Shown here: in pieces, positions 15,760 through 24,717 of the stretch
Position numbering within the stretch: the first letter of the stretch is position 1
Layout: each line of letters starts with the position of its first letter
NCBI GenBank assembly: GCA_903888485.1
Contig: CAISTS010000018.1
Location: 1-43,553, forward strand
Reading direction: 5' to 3'
Source of the DNA: an uncultured bacterium
Lineage (GTDB): Bacteria; Pseudomonadota; Alphaproteobacteria; Rhodospirillales; Rhodospirillaceae
DNA length: 43,553 nucleotides
Position numbers and translations under genes: made by a program
Notes under the pieces: model-generated
What the model was told of the DNA's origin: nothing
Databases searched by the model: none
The model's input: the letters and a program-made list of their open reading frames with translations, nothing else

Positions 15760-17678
15760 GCGCGCCGCGTGTTCTTGCCGTGCTTCAGGATGCTCTGGCT
15801 CACCATCAGGCCGGGCGCTTGGATGAAGCCGAACGCCTGTACAAGAATGTGGTGAACGCCGATCCAGGCAACGCGAACGCGCTCAATTTGCTGGGTACGA
15901 TTGCAGTCTCGCGCAATCGCAACGCCGAAGCGGAAGCGTTCTATCGGCGCGCCATCTCCGCCAACGCGCGTATGGCAAGCGCCCACTTCAACCTTGGAAA
16001 TCTACTCAGCGTCACCGGCGATCATGCCGGCGCGTTGGCAGCCTATGACCGCGCGCTTGAGATCGAGCCCCAATTCGCCGATGCCCATTTGAACAAGGGG
16101 GCTCTCCTTCACAAAATGGATCGGCTTGAGGAAGCGGCTGGCGCGTTCGGCCGCGTCATCGTGATCGCGCCGCGCGATGCGCGGGGCCACTCCAATCTGG
16201 CGCAATGCTACAAGGCGCAGCACCGCTTTGCCGAGGCGGAAGAAAGCTATGCACGCGTTCTTTCGCTGCAGCCGCAGCAGGCGGACGCGTATCTCGCGCT
16301 CGCCGAAATCTGCGCGCGGGACGGCCGCATCGCCGCGGCCATCGGCCATACCCGCGCGGCTATCGCGATCCAGCCCACACCTGAGAGTCACAGCAATCTC
16401 GGCGATCTCTTGCGGCGCGCGGGAGACTTCAAAAGTGCGCTCGAGGCGCATCGCGCGGCGCTGGCCGCACGACCGAATGCGCCGGCGCTGCTGTTCAATT
16501 ACGGCGCTGCGCTGTTTGGCGCCGCGTCTTTTGACGAAGCCGCAGACGCGTTTCGGCGCGTGCTCGTATACGACGCGCGGTTTCTATCCGCCTATCACGG
16601 CCTTGCGAAAATCCACGAACAAAGCGGCGATATTGATGCTGCAATCGCGGAGCTGGAAAGAGGGCTGGCCATTGTTCCCCATGACCCCGACCTAGTTTTC
16701 CAACTGGCCCTGCGCCAACTCACTCGCGGCAGGATGGCCGACGGCTGGAAGAACTACGAGGCGCGGTTCCACACAAGCGACCGGCGTCAAGTAAAGCGGC
16801 CCGCGCCGCCGCCGTACTGGCAGGGCGAGGATCTCGCGGGCAAGTCGATCCTGGTCTGGAGCGAGCAGGGGATTGGCGACGAGATTCTTTATGCCGGCAT
16901 GTTGCCGGACATCATCGCGCGTGCGCGCACTTGCGTCGTGGAGTGCGAGCCGCGCCTCGCTCCGGTCTTTGCGCGGTCATTCCCGCAAGCGCAGGTCAGG
17001 GCGCGCGGCGCCGCCTATGCCATGGATGAAGGGTTTGATGTTCAAAGCCCGCTTGCCAGTTTGGGGCAATATGTGCGTGCCGACTTCGGCGCATTTCCGC
17101 GGCACGCCGGCTACCTGACGCCGGATGCGCGCAAGGCCGCGGCCCTGCGCGCACGCTACCGCGCGCGGGCGCCGGATCATCTCGTGGTTGGGATCTCGTG
17201 GCGCAGCAATAACGAGGATATCGGCGTCCTCAAGAACACCTCGTTGGCGCAGTGGCAGCGCCTGCTGCGGACGCCGCGCGTCACCTTCGTCAATCTTCAG
17301 TACGGCGATTGCGCGGCCGAGCTGGCTGCGGCCGAAAAAGCCACGGGCGTGAGCGTCGTGCAGGACCGCGAGATCGATTCTTTACGCGATATGGACGGCT
17401 ATTTTGCCCAGGTGGCGGCGATGGATCTTGTCATCAGCACGTCCAACACCGCCGTTCACGTGGCCGGCAGTTTGGGTGTGCCGACGTGGTTGCTTCTGAC
17501 CGGCCGGACCGGCGCGTTGTGGTATTGGTTCAAGGACCGAAACGATGTCCCGTGGTACCCATCGGTCCGGATTTTGCCGCAGCGCACTGGTGGGCAAATA
17601 CCGCTGCTGCGTGCATGGCAAGACGTTCTGGAGGGTGCGGCGGCGGAACTCGCAGGTCGCCTTGGACTTGGCGGCTAA
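15756..17678 (+). CDS. TPR protein with GT9-like glycosyltransferase domain (module 2, D-type)
   Basis: This 640-residue paralogue of the preceding gene is translationally coupled to it through ATGA at 15756. About nine tetratricopeptide repeats span residues 5-310, including LDEAERLYKNVVNADP and ALAAYDRALEIEPQFADAH. The glycosyltransferase-like domain has PPYWQGEDLAGK, WSEQGIGDEILYAGM (about 367), VGISWRSNNED, NLQYGDCAAEL, VISTSNTAVHVAG (about 558) and VPWYPSVRI (about 597). A 35-nt block at 17286-17320 is identical to 15364-15398 in the first paralogue, pointing to recent duplication or gene conversion. It sits directly before the exported surface-protein gene and could modify that product in the cytoplasm before export. 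Confidence 0.83.
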   Translation: MSAPRVLAVLQDALAHHQAGRLDEAERLYKNVVNADPGNANALNLLGTIAVSRNRNAEAEAFYRRAISANARMASAHFNLGNLLSVTGDHAGALAAYDRALEIEPQFADAHLNKGALLHKMDRLEEAAGAFGRVIVIAPRDARGHSNLAQCYKAQHRFAEAEESYARVLSLQPQQADAYLALAEICARDGRIAAAIGHTRAAIAIQPTPESHSNLGDLLRRAGDFKSALEAHRAALAARPNAPALLFNYGAALFGAASFDEAADAFRRVLVYDARFLSAYHGLAKIHEQSGDIDAAIAELERGLAIVPHDPDLVFQLALRQLTRGRMADGWKNYEARFHTSDRRQVKRPAPPPYWQGEDLAGKSILVWSEQGIGDEILYAGMLPDIIARARTCVVECEPRLAPVFARSFPQAQVRARGAAYAMDEGFDVQSPLASLGQYVRADFGAFPRHAGYLTPDARKAAALRARYRARAPDHLVVGISWRSNNEDIGVLKNTSLAQWQRLLRTPRVTFVNLQYGDCAAELAAAEKATGVSVVQDREIDSLRDMDGYFAQVAAMDLVISTSNTAVHVAGSLGVPTWLLLTGRTGALWYWFKDRNDVPWYPSVRILPQRTGGQIPLLRAWQDVLEGAAAELAGRLGLGG

Positions 17679-17891
17679 CAGTGGCCTCGCCGCCCTCTTT
17701 GACCACACTTGCCGCTTCTCGGCACTTTTCCGGGCGGCGGAATCCGCGTAACACCAATCTAGCGCGGCGGTCGTTGCCATTGGCCGAATCTGTCTTAAGA
17801 CCGATCCCGGTCCGGCCCGCAAGGGGTTAACGCGGCCTTAAAACGTGGCACGTTCAAAGGCTTATCCCTCTAATTCCGTCCAAAGATGGGC

Positions 17892-17920
17892 TTGACTTTG
17901 ACTGGTAGTCGGGGTGTTAT
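17892..17920 (+). promoter_or_regulatory. Candidate sigma70-type promoter of the exported protein gene
   Basis: TTGACT (17892-17897) and TGTTAT (17915-17920) are separated by 17 bp, an optimal spacing. They lie in the 335-bp gap after the second TPR-glycosyltransferase gene. Transcription from here would give a leader of about 85 bases before the ATG at 18014. The -35 box is close to consensus and the -10 box matches at four of six places. The rest of the gap shows nothing else I can name. Confidence 0.5.
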
Positions 17921-18013
17921 GCTAGCGCGCTGACGGGCGCAGCTGTGCTTGCCTGTGCGCAAGACACGGCTTTGTTGACAGATATCTGTAACCTCTAAGG
18001 GGATCCTAGAAAT

Positions 18014-19447
18014 ATGAACAAGCAATCGCTTTATCTGTTCGGCGGCGCGCTGCTGGCTACCACGTCGCTTTCGTCGACGGGCAGCCAGGCTGCTATCATC
18101 GTGAAGGGCGAAAACTATGTGGGTGCCGTTGCCCCTACATCGTTCACGGCCTATCCGTTGGCCGCTGAAGTGTTTAGCGCGACGGCCGCCACGGCCAACG
18201 CTCTGACCATCTCGGGCACCAATTCGGCCAACGCCATCATCTTGGACTTCTTGGCGACGCTCACGGGCGGCTTCCAGGTCCAGATCAACGTGACCAACGC
18301 GGCCTTCACCGGCACGCCGACGGTTGCCACCTTTGCGCAGGACACCTCTGGTACTCTGACCGCTTCGAGCGTGACGGGCTGCTCGGTGCAGAGCCTGCCC
18401 GATAAGCTCCTGATCACGTCGTGCACCGCGCAGGGCTCGGGCCTCGCCAGCCGTGCTGACGCGCTGGCCATCAGCGGTCTGACCTACATCAGCGGCGCCG
18501 CTCTCGCGACCGCCGGTACCTCGATCAAGCTCGATGGTAACATCAAGGACTCCGCTGGCTCGATCACCTTCGAAATGATCACCTCGGTGAACGTCATCAC
18601 CAGCAGGAGCGCGGGTGAGGTAGCGATCCAGACGCCGAGCACCGTGACGATCGACAACAACGCCACGCCGGTGTTCTCGAAGTTCACGAACGGCACTGCT
18701 ACCGCGACGGTTGGTTCGATCCACTTCTCGTCGACCGCTTCGGTCGGCCGCGACCTGGTCACCACCTTCTCGGCCGCTGCCGAGATCTCCGGCAACGCGG
18801 AAGTGAAAGTTGCGCACGGCGCCCTGACGGATCTGGCGGGCCTGCTGAGCATCACGGTCGCTGGTAACCCGAAGAGCCCCGGTACGTTCGTGTCTGGCAC
18901 GGTTTCGTTCCAGATCACCCCGGCCAGCTTGAACGGCGCTGCGATCAACGTCACCTTCGACGGCACTGCCGGCATCAACGCGACCACCGGTTCGCCGGCG
19001 GTCACCGTTACCCCGACCACCGTGGGCACGATCGTCCGCGCGATTTCTGCGTTCTCGGGTAACCTTGCCGCTCTGAGCCGCGGCGGTCTGAGCGTTGAAC
19101 TCAACAGCCTCTTCAACACGGCGGCTGGTGAGAAGTATCGCTCGATCCTCCGCATCTCCAACGCCAGCCCGATTGATGGTGTTGCGACGCTGACGGTGAA
19201 AAACGATGTGACCGGTGCTTCCATCGGCAGCTTCACCACCACGGTGACTGCGGGTGCGACGCGTCAGATCAGCTCGACCGACATCGAAACCGCGATCACG
19301 ACCGCCCTCGCTGCGGGCGCGCCGTACAAGGTCATCGTGTCGGGTAGCTTCAACGGCTACGTCCAGCACCTGCTGTGGAACAGCGTCACGGGTCTCTTCA
19401 CCGACCTGTCGGGCTTCCGCAACGGCGCTCTGACGGTTGATCCGTAA
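18014..19447 (+). CDS. Exported Ser/Thr/Ala/Gly-rich beta-strand protein, putative surface or S-layer-like protein
   Basis: This 477-residue protein has a signal peptide (MNKQSLYLF, a hydrophobic core, then SQA at about 24-26). The mature part is rich in Thr, Ser, Ala, Gly and Val with alternating beta-strand-like pattern, two nearby Cys (CSVQSL and ITSC), and no transmembrane helix. I recognise no domain. Codon choice is more uniform than in its neighbours (GGC, AAC, ATC, CTG, TCG). The gene has its own promoter candidate and a strong terminator, both signs of a highly expressed product. The Thr/Ser content and the placement between TPR-glycosyltransferase genes and gspF make it the best candidate substrate of the secretion and glycosylation genes here; that is inference. 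RTX-type or cohesin-like folds were not seen. Confidence 0.7.
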   Translation: MNKQSLYLFGGALLATTSLSSTGSQAAIIVKGENYVGAVAPTSFTAYPLAAEVFSATAATANALTISGTNSANAIILDFLATLTGGFQVQINVTNAAFTGTPTVATFAQDTSGTLTASSVTGCSVQSLPDKLLITSCTAQGSGLASRADALAISGLTYISGAALATAGTSIKLDGNIKDSAGSITFEMITSVNVITSRSAGEVAIQTPSTVTIDNNATPVFSKFTNGTATATVGSIHFSSTASVGRDLVTTFSAAAEISGNAEVKVAHGALTDLAGLLSITVAGNPKSPGTFVSGTVSFQITPASLNGAAINVTFDGTAGINATTGSPAVTVTPTTVGTIVRAISAFSGNLAALSRGGLSVELNSLFNTAAGEKYRSILRISNASPIDGVATLTVKNDVTGASIGSFTTTVTAGATRQISSTDIETAITTALAAGAPYKVIVSGSFNGYVQHLLWNSVTGLFTDLSGFRNGALTVDP

Positions 19448-19479
19448 ACCTAACGACTTAGCTTAAGTCGCTAAGAGAA

Positions 19480-19508
19480 GGGGGGGATGTTTACATCCCC
19501 CCCTTTTT
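19480..19508 (+). terminator. Strong rho-independent terminator
   Basis: A perfect 10-bp stem (19480-19489 pairing with 19494-19503, seven G-C pairs plus ATG/CAT), a TTTA loop, and a TTTTT tail at 19504-19508. A weaker hairpin (CGACTTA-GCT-TAAGTCG, 19454-19470) lies just after the stop codon. Together they close the exported-protein gene and separate it from gspF. Confidence 0.92.
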
Positions 19509-19663
19509 CTATGCCCGCGCGGTGGACGTGAGGGAGATAAAACGAATGTTGGATCAATGCCTTAACCCCAACGGCATATGACACATTCGTAAGTCGAGCG
19601 ACCCGCCATTTTGATATTATTTACGCGCACAAACGTCCCCCCATTCCGGTTCAATGCGCGGCG

Positions 19664-20881
19664 ATGGCCAGCAGCTTCGACTATCAGGCTCTCGATAACG
19701 GCGGCCATGTCGTCAAAGGCAGCATTGTTGCCGGCAGCGAACGCCACGCGCTGCGTACGATAGAGGCGCAAGGGCTCTCGCCCCTTTCCGTACTGCCGTC
19801 GAAGGATGTCGTGCGCGGGGTCGCCGGCCGTGTGCTGTTCCAGCGCGGGCCAAAGCCGCAAGAGATGATCCTCGCGCTCAAACAGCTTTCGCTCCTGCTG
19901 ACATCGGGCGTGCCGATGATCCGTGCGATCGAAACCTTGAAGCAGCAAAAGCTGCATCCGAAAATCTCGAGCGGCTTCGCCGACCTCGAGCGGCGCCTGC
20001 GCAGCGGTCAGGCCTTCACGACCTCTTTGCCGATCTCGCTGCCGATGCTGCCCGCCTATGTCGGCCAGCTCGCCGCGGCGGGCGAGGCCATCGGACGCTT
20101 GGGCGAAGCGCTGACCGATGCCACTACCCAAATGTCCTACGAACACCAGATCCGTCAGGACATCCGCAACGCGCTCACCTATCCGGCGGTGCTGATCACG
20201 GCTGGCGTCACCGCCGTGATTTTTATCTTCATCGTCGTCGTGCCGCGATTCGAAACCATGCTCGCCCAAGCCAAGGCGCCCTTGCCGTGGATATCCACGG
20301 TCGTGCTCAACACCGGCATGTTCCTCAATTCCCACCGCCTGATGCTCTTCGCCACCGCAGCCGCCCTTGTGTTCGGAGCGATCTCGGCGCTCCGCAATCC
20401 TAAAGTCATGGCGCGCTTGCGCGAACGCTCTGCCCGTCTACCGATCCTTGGGGCATGGCTCTTGGAAGCGGACCTCGCGCGCTGGTCGTTCATGCTGGGC
20501 ACCATGTTTGCCAACGGGGTCGAACTGACGCGAGCCCTGGACCTTGCGCGCGACAGTGTGTCGTTGCCCAGTCTGCGGGTGCGTCTCGATCAGGTGAGCA
20601 AGATGGTGCGCACCGGGAAGTCGTTGTCGGCCGCGATGGCCGAACAGCGCGCCTTCAACGATACCGCGGTCAGCCTGGTGCAGGTCGGTGAAGAATCCGG
20701 CCAACTCGACGAGATGCTGCGCTCCCTGGCCAAACTTTACGATGACTCCGGCCGTCAGCGCATGAAGCAGTTCCTGATTCTGCTGGAGCCGGCCGCCATT
20801 CTGCTAATCGGCATCGTCGTCGGTGGCATTGTGGCGGCGATTATGTTAGCCATCACGAGTATCAACCAAGTCGCATTGTAG
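19664..20881 (+). CDS. gspF: T2SS inner-membrane platform protein GspF
   Basis: This 405-residue polytopic protein is the membrane core of the T2SS assembly platform. The N-terminal FDYQALDNGGHVVKGSI is the usual GspF opening. Two repeated T2SSF helical domains follow, about 68-190 and 272-395, each ending in transmembrane segments (AVLITAGVTAVIFIFIVVV; the last helix is at the C-terminus). LKQLSLLLTSGVPMIRAIE and SFMLGTMFANGVELTRALD are the matching repeat blocks. It is the first gene of the plus-strand gspF-G-H-I-J operon and is preceded by about 155 bp containing its presumed promoter. Confidence 0.94.
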   Translation: MASSFDYQALDNGGHVVKGSIVAGSERHALRTIEAQGLSPLSVLPSKDVVRGVAGRVLFQRGPKPQEMILALKQLSLLLTSGVPMIRAIETLKQQKLHPKISSGFADLERRLRSGQAFTTSLPISLPMLPAYVGQLAAAGEAIGRLGEALTDATTQMSYEHQIRQDIRNALTYPAVLITAGVTAVIFIFIVVVPRFETMLAQAKAPLPWISTVVLNTGMFLNSHRLMLFATAAALVFGAISALRNPKVMARLRERSARLPILGAWLLEADLARWSFMLGTMFANGVELTRALDLARDSVSLPSLRVRLDQVSKMVRTGKSLSAAMAEQRAFNDTAVSLVQVGEESGQLDEMLRSLAKLYDDSGRQRMKQFLILLEPAAILLIGIVVGGIVAAIMLAITSINQVAL

Positions 20882-20896
20882 CCCACGGAGCGTGCC

Positions 20897-21400
20897 ATGG
20901 ATGGCGCGGGTCAATACATCATGCAGAGCGCACCGACACAGAACCAGCTGATCGCCACGCGTGCAGCCATGTCCGCTGGGTTCACCTTGCTCGAAATGCT
21001 CGTGGTGCTGGTCATCATCGGGCTGCTGGCCGGCCTTGTGGGCCCCCAGTTGATGGGCCGCGTGGACACCTCCAAGGTGTCCGCCGCCGAGACGCAGGCC
21101 CGCATGCTCAAGACCTCGCTCGAAACCATGCGTCTGGACACCGGCCGCTTTCCGACCAAGGAAGAGGGGCTTGACCTTCTCAACACGCCGCCGAAGGATG
21201 AGCGTATGGCGCGCCGTTGGCACGGTCCGTACCTGAGCGAGGACGTGCCGCTCGATCCCTGGGGCAATCCTTACATTTATGCACCTCAAGGCGATACCAC
21301 CGTCGTGCTGTACAGCCTGGGCGCCGACGGTCAGCCCGGTGGAGAAGGCACCAACGCCGATGTCGGCATTCTGCCCAAGACGCAGCAAGCCAAGCCGTAA
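20897..21400 (+). CDS. gspG: T2SS major pseudopilin GspG
   Basis: This 167-residue major pseudopilin polymerises into the piston of the T2SS. ATG 20897 has a GGAG about seven bases upstream. The prepilin-peptidase site is AMSAG/FTLLEM, giving a long 28-residue leader and a mature N-terminus with Glu at +5. Conserved GspG features follow: LDTGRFPTKEEGLDLL, WHGPYL, PLDPWGNPY and the C-terminal LGADGQPGGEGTNADV, which contains the calcium-binding Asp residues. It follows gspF by 15 bp and overlaps gspH. Confidence 0.95.
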   Translation: MDGAGQYIMQSAPTQNQLIATRAAMSAGFTLLEMLVVLVIIGLLAGLVGPQLMGRVDTSKVSAAETQARMLKTSLETMRLDTGRFPTKEEGLDLLNTPPKDERMARRWHGPYLSEDVPLDPWGNPYIYAPQGDTTVVLYSLGADGQPGGEGTNADVGILPKTQQAKP

Positions 21401-21902
21401 ATCCGCACCGCGCGGTGGCCGCGGCTTCACGCTGCTCGAGATTCTGATCGTCCTGGCGCTCGTCGGCTTGATGACGGCGTTTTCGTTGCCGCAGATCAGC
21501 GTCATGCAGGACCGTATCGCCTTCTCGCTCAGCCGTGACACCTTCGAGGCCGAACTCAGCGGGCTGAGCTACGCGGCCTTCAAGCAGGGCCGGCCCTTAA
21601 TCCTCGCCGGTGCTTATCCGCGGTCCGACCAGCAGGCGCGCTCGGTGATCGAGGAATGGGAATCCAATCAAGCCAGGGAAGCGCCCTTCCTTGAGGAGGG
21701 CCAGTTGCGGGCCTTGCTGCCGGCGAACGCCCTCGAGGCGAGCCCGCATCTGCCGGAGAAATGGCGCATGACCGTTGAAAAACCGATCGTCTTCCAGTCA
21801 TCGGGCTATTGCGGCGGCGGCGCCGTAAGCGTGACCATCGGCGAGGTGCGCTACGCCTACGACCTGAGGGCTCCCGTATGCCAAGCCCAGCTTCGGCCAT
21901 GA
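21360..21902 (+). CDS. gspH: T2SS minor pseudopilin GspH
   Basis: The start at ATG 21360 lies inside gspG (41-bp overlap), with GGAGAAGG upstream. The frame stays open further left, but only this start gives a sensible leader. The basic leader (MSAFCPRRSKPSRKSAPRGG...) ends in RG before FTLLEILIVLALVG, with Glu at +5. The 180-residue length and a small beta-rich C-terminal domain fit GspH, the minor pseudopilin that links the tip complex to the GspG shaft. Confidence 0.85.
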   Translation: MSAFCPRRSKPSRKSAPRGGRGFTLLEILIVLALVGLMTAFSLPQISVMQDRIAFSLSRDTFEAELSGLSYAAFKQGRPLILAGAYPRSDQQARSVIEEWESNQAREAPFLEEGQLRALLPANALEASPHLPEKWRMTVEKPIVFQSSGYCGGGAVSVTIGEVRYAYDLRAPVCQAQLRP

Positions 21903-22372
21903 GCGGATCAGGCACGCTCAGTAAGGTGGCGCGCCGGGCGCGTTCCGCCGCTCGCGGATTTACGCTGATCGAGGCGATTGTCGCCGTCGCCATCGTCGGC
22001 ATCGCGCTTGTCCCGCTTATCACCTTTATCGGGCAGATGGCGACCGCGCTTACGCGCGCGGGCGACTCCAATGCGCGCAACATCGCACAACAGGCAACCA
22101 TTGAACTTCTTGAGACACTGAACCCGATGGAAGACCCGATTGGCGAAGACCAGGTCGGAGATCTGATCATCCGCTGGGATAGCCAAGGCATCGTTCCGCC
22201 GAACCCGAACTTGCGGGTGAGTGCAGGTCTCGCCGGTTTCAGCATGGGATTTTACAACGTGGCCGTCACGGTCGAGCGAGCAGGCCGTGGGCCCTGGTTC
22301 TCCTTCGACATGCGCAAAGTCGGGTTCAAGCCTTTCGGTTCCTCCAACTTGCCGGGGCTGCCGTCGAAATGA
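21899..22372 (+). CDS. gspI: T2SS minor pseudopilin GspI
   Basis: ATG 21899 overlaps the gspH stop (ATGA); an in-frame ATG at 21878 is an alternative. The 157-residue product has a basic leader ending SAARG, then FTLIEAIVAVAIVGIALVP with Glu at +5. The compact domain ends with FYNVAVTVERAGRG. GspI nucleates the pseudopilus tip with GspJ and GspK. The position between gspH and gspJ is canonical. Confidence 0.86.
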   Translation: MSGSGTLSKVARRARSAARGFTLIEAIVAVAIVGIALVPLITFIGQMATALTRAGDSNARNIAQQATIELLETLNPMEDPIGEDQVGDLIIRWDSQGIVPPNPNLRVSAGLAGFSMGFYNVAVTVERAGRGPWFSFDMRKVGFKPFGSSNLPGLPSK

Positions 22373-22992
22373 CCCAACGCAGATCGACAACGAAGGGCTT
22401 TACCCTCTTCGAGATGATCGTGGTCTTCGTGATCACGGGCTTGATGAGCGCCGTGGTCATGCAGGGGTTCAGCATCGTCCTCGCTTCGCGCCTGTCTGTG
22501 AGCAACGCGATCGAGAATCTGCGGCAAGTAGTGCTGGGTCAGAACATCCCGATTGATCCATTGCGTGGCTTGCTGCCCGACTACAACAACAACCCCAATA
22601 AGTTCCGCGGTCAGGCGCGCACGCTCACCGGACAAACGATGCGCCCGCTGCTGTCGCCGCCCGGTGCGCCAACTCCGTTCACCATGACCATGGAGTATGA
22701 GGCCGGCACCAATCTCACGACGTTGATGTACCAGGAGACCGGGCGCCCCAAGACGGCCTTGGCGCAATGGCCGGGCAACGGGCAGAGCTTCAAATACCGC
22801 GATCTGACGGGGCCGTGGGAAAGCGTCTGGCCGCCGCCCGCCAGCACGTCGCAAACCCCGTGGATGGTCTGGATCGACATCGGGCCCACTTTTGCGCCGT
22901 TGGTCGCAGCCGTCGGCGGCTCTCATGACCGCGTGACCCGCCTCGAGGACATGCCGATGTTTGGCACTACGCCTTCGCCGTTCCGCAAATAG
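22369..22992 (+). CDS. gspJ: T2SS minor pseudopilin GspJ
   Basis: The ATG at 22369 overlaps the gspI stop (ATGA). The 207-residue protein has a nine-to-ten-residue leader ending TTKG, then FTLFEMIVVFVITGLMSAV with Glu at +5. It has no close motif beyond the prepilin helix; length and order identify it as GspJ, partner of GspI and GspK at the pseudopilus tip. Only 27 bp separate it from the next gene, a TPR-glycosyltransferase, with no terminator between them. Confidence 0.85.
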   Translation: MTQRRSTTKGFTLFEMIVVFVITGLMSAVVMQGFSIVLASRLSVSNAIENLRQVVLGQNIPIDPLRGLLPDYNNNPNKFRGQARTLTGQTMRPLLSPPGAPTPFTMTMEYEAGTNLTTLMYQETGRPKTALAQWPGNGQSFKYRDLTGPWESVWPPPASTSQTPWMVWIDIGPTFAPLVAAVGGSHDRVTRLEDMPMFGTTPSPFRK

Positions 22993-23019
22993 CAACTGTC
23001 GCGCAGCGGGGGCCATGCG

Positions 23020-24717
23020 ATGCAGGATGATCTGAACCAGGCGTCGGTCAGCCTCGCCGAAGGCGATGTCGCCCACGCAGAAAGCCTGGTTCGCACCGCC
23101 CTGCAAGCCGCGCCGCAATCCGCCGCCGGCCGCACGTTGCTCGGACATATTCTCGTTCGCAAAGGCGATCCGCTCGGCGCGGAGACGGAGTTTCGCGCGG
23201 TGTTGCAGGCTGCGCCGCAGACCGAGCCGGTGTGGCTCGCCTGGGCGACGTTGCTGCAAGACGCCGGACAACCCGAGCAAGCCGCGGCCTGCCTCCTGCG
23301 CGGCGTCTCTTACCTGCCGGACAGCTATGCCCTGCACAACGATCTTGGGCTCGTCTACCTGCGCCTTGGCCGTCTGGATCAAGCGGCAGCCCATGCCGCG
23401 CGCGCCACCGCACTGGCGCCGCGGAACGCGGCCGCATGGTTCAATCTGGGCGTCGTGTACGGCCGCCAGGGCCTCACGGGCGAGGCCGCCGCCGCTTTCC
23501 GTGCCGCCATTGCGCGCGATGCTGCCCTGGCAGAAGCGCATAACGCGCTCGGCGAAGTGCTGCATGCGAGCGACCCGGCCGGCGCAGAAGCGGCGATTCG
23601 TGCGGCGCTCGCCGTCAGGCCCGACTATGCCGAGGCCCTCGACAATCTCGGTGCGCTCGACGTGCTGGGCGGCGACATCCCGGCGGCGCTGGCGAAGTTC
23701 GATCAAGCGCTCGCCCTCAAGCCCAGCCTGATGCGTGCGCTTGCGCACAAGACAACCGCGTTGTTTCTGGCCGGCCGACTGCCCGAAGCATGGAGTCTGC
23801 ATAAGCGCCGTTTCGAGGCTGCGGGATTGCGCAACGATCCCCATGGGCGTTTTTCGCAGGCACGTTGGAACGGTGAGCCGCTGGCCGGCAAGGGGCTCCT
23901 GGTCTGGACCGAGCTAGGTCTGGGCGAAGAGATTCTCCAGGCGAGCATGTTCGCTGACGTGCTGCACGCGGGGGCAAGGCTCATGATCGAATGCTCGCCG
24001 CGCCTTGTGGCTCTGTTCCAGCGATCCTTTCCAGCCGCCACGGTCTTGCCGCGCGTCAATCCGACGCGCGCAAGTGCCGCGCCTATCGATGCCGACTATC
24101 AGGTCGCGGGCGGCGACCTTGGCGGGATATATCGCCGCGACGTGGCGCACTTTCCCAAGCACGCCGGTTACCTTGCGCCCGACCCCGCGCTGACCGCCGA
24201 CCTGCGCCGCAAGTACCGGCAGGACAGCGCCTTTGTTGTCGGGCTTTCCTGGGCCAGCACGCGTTCCGCCCTGGGCGGCACTAAAACCATGGACCTTGCG
24301 GCCTTTGCCCCGATCCTGCGCCAGCGCGGTGTGACCTTTGTCAACCTGCAATACGGCGCCGATCCGGCAGAGGTCGCGGCCGTCGAAGGTGCGATCGGTG
24401 TGCGCATCGTCACCGATCCTGCAGTCGATCCGCTGGGTGATATGGATGCCGTCGCGGCGCAGGTGGCGGCTATGGACCTCGTGATCTGCGTCAGTAACAC
24501 TGCGGCGCACGTCGCCGGGGCGCTCAATGTCCCGGTGTGGAACGTCATTCCGGGCTATACTGCCTCCGGCATGTGGCATTGGTTCTCAGGCTCCGAACGG
24601 AGCCCCTGGTATCCCTCCATGAAGATCTATCGGCGCGTTCAAGAAAGTGACGCGGGGCTCATGAGCCAGATCGCTGCCGACCTTGCATTCGTACAAGCAC
24701 GAGGCGGGGCAGCGTGA
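23020..24717 (+). CDS. TPR protein with GT9-like glycosyltransferase domain (module 3, E-type)
   Basis: This 565-residue protein has about seven degenerate tetratricopeptide repeats (roughly 5-260; e.g. AWFNLGVVYGRQGLTGEA). The glycosyltransferase-like domain follows: WTELGLGEEILQASM (about 295), VGLSWASTRSALGG, NLQYGADPAEV, VICVSNTAAHVAG (about 487) and SPWYPSMKIYR (about 527). The usual GxGD acidic residue is Glu here (GLGEE). It starts 27 bp after gspJ on the same strand and is coupled to the next gene by GTGA, so pseudopilin and glycosyltransferase genes probably share a transcript. Confidence 0.82.
   Translation: MQDDLNQASVSLAEGDVAHAESLVRTALQAAPQSAAGRTLLGHILVRKGDPLGAETEFRAVLQAAPQTEPVWLAWATLLQDAGQPEQAAACLLRGVSYLPDSYALHNDLGLVYLRLGRLDQAAAHAARATALAPRNAAAWFNLGVVYGRQGLTGEAAAAFRAAIARDAALAEAHNALGEVLHASDPAGAEAAIRAALAVRPDYAEALDNLGALDVLGGDIPAALAKFDQALALKPSLMRALAHKTTALFLAGRLPEAWSLHKRRFEAAGLRNDPHGRFSQARWNGEPLAGKGLLVWTELGLGEEILQASMFADVLHAGARLMIECSPRLVALFQRSFPAATVLPRVNPTRASAAPIDADYQVAGGDLGGIYRRDVAHFPKHAGYLAPDPALTADLRRKYRQDSAFVVGLSWASTRSALGGTKTMDLAAFAPILRQRGVTFVNLQYGADPAEVAAVEGAIGVRIVTDPAVDPLGDMDAVAAQVAAMDLVICVSNTAAHVAGALNVPVWNVIPGYTASGMWHWFSGSERSPWYPSMKIYRRVQESDAGLMSQIAADLAFVQARGGAA

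Noticed and set aside
17870..19369. 499-residue open frame on the minus strand across the exported-protein gene
   Set aside because: It is an Arg/Gly/Asp-rich shadow frame typical of GC-rich DNA. The plus strand has a signal peptide, promoter and terminator.
22252..23844. 530-residue minus-strand open frame across gspI, gspJ and a TPR gene
   Set aside because: It spans three well-supported plus-strand genes and its product has the Arg/Gly/Ala-rich composition of a shadow.
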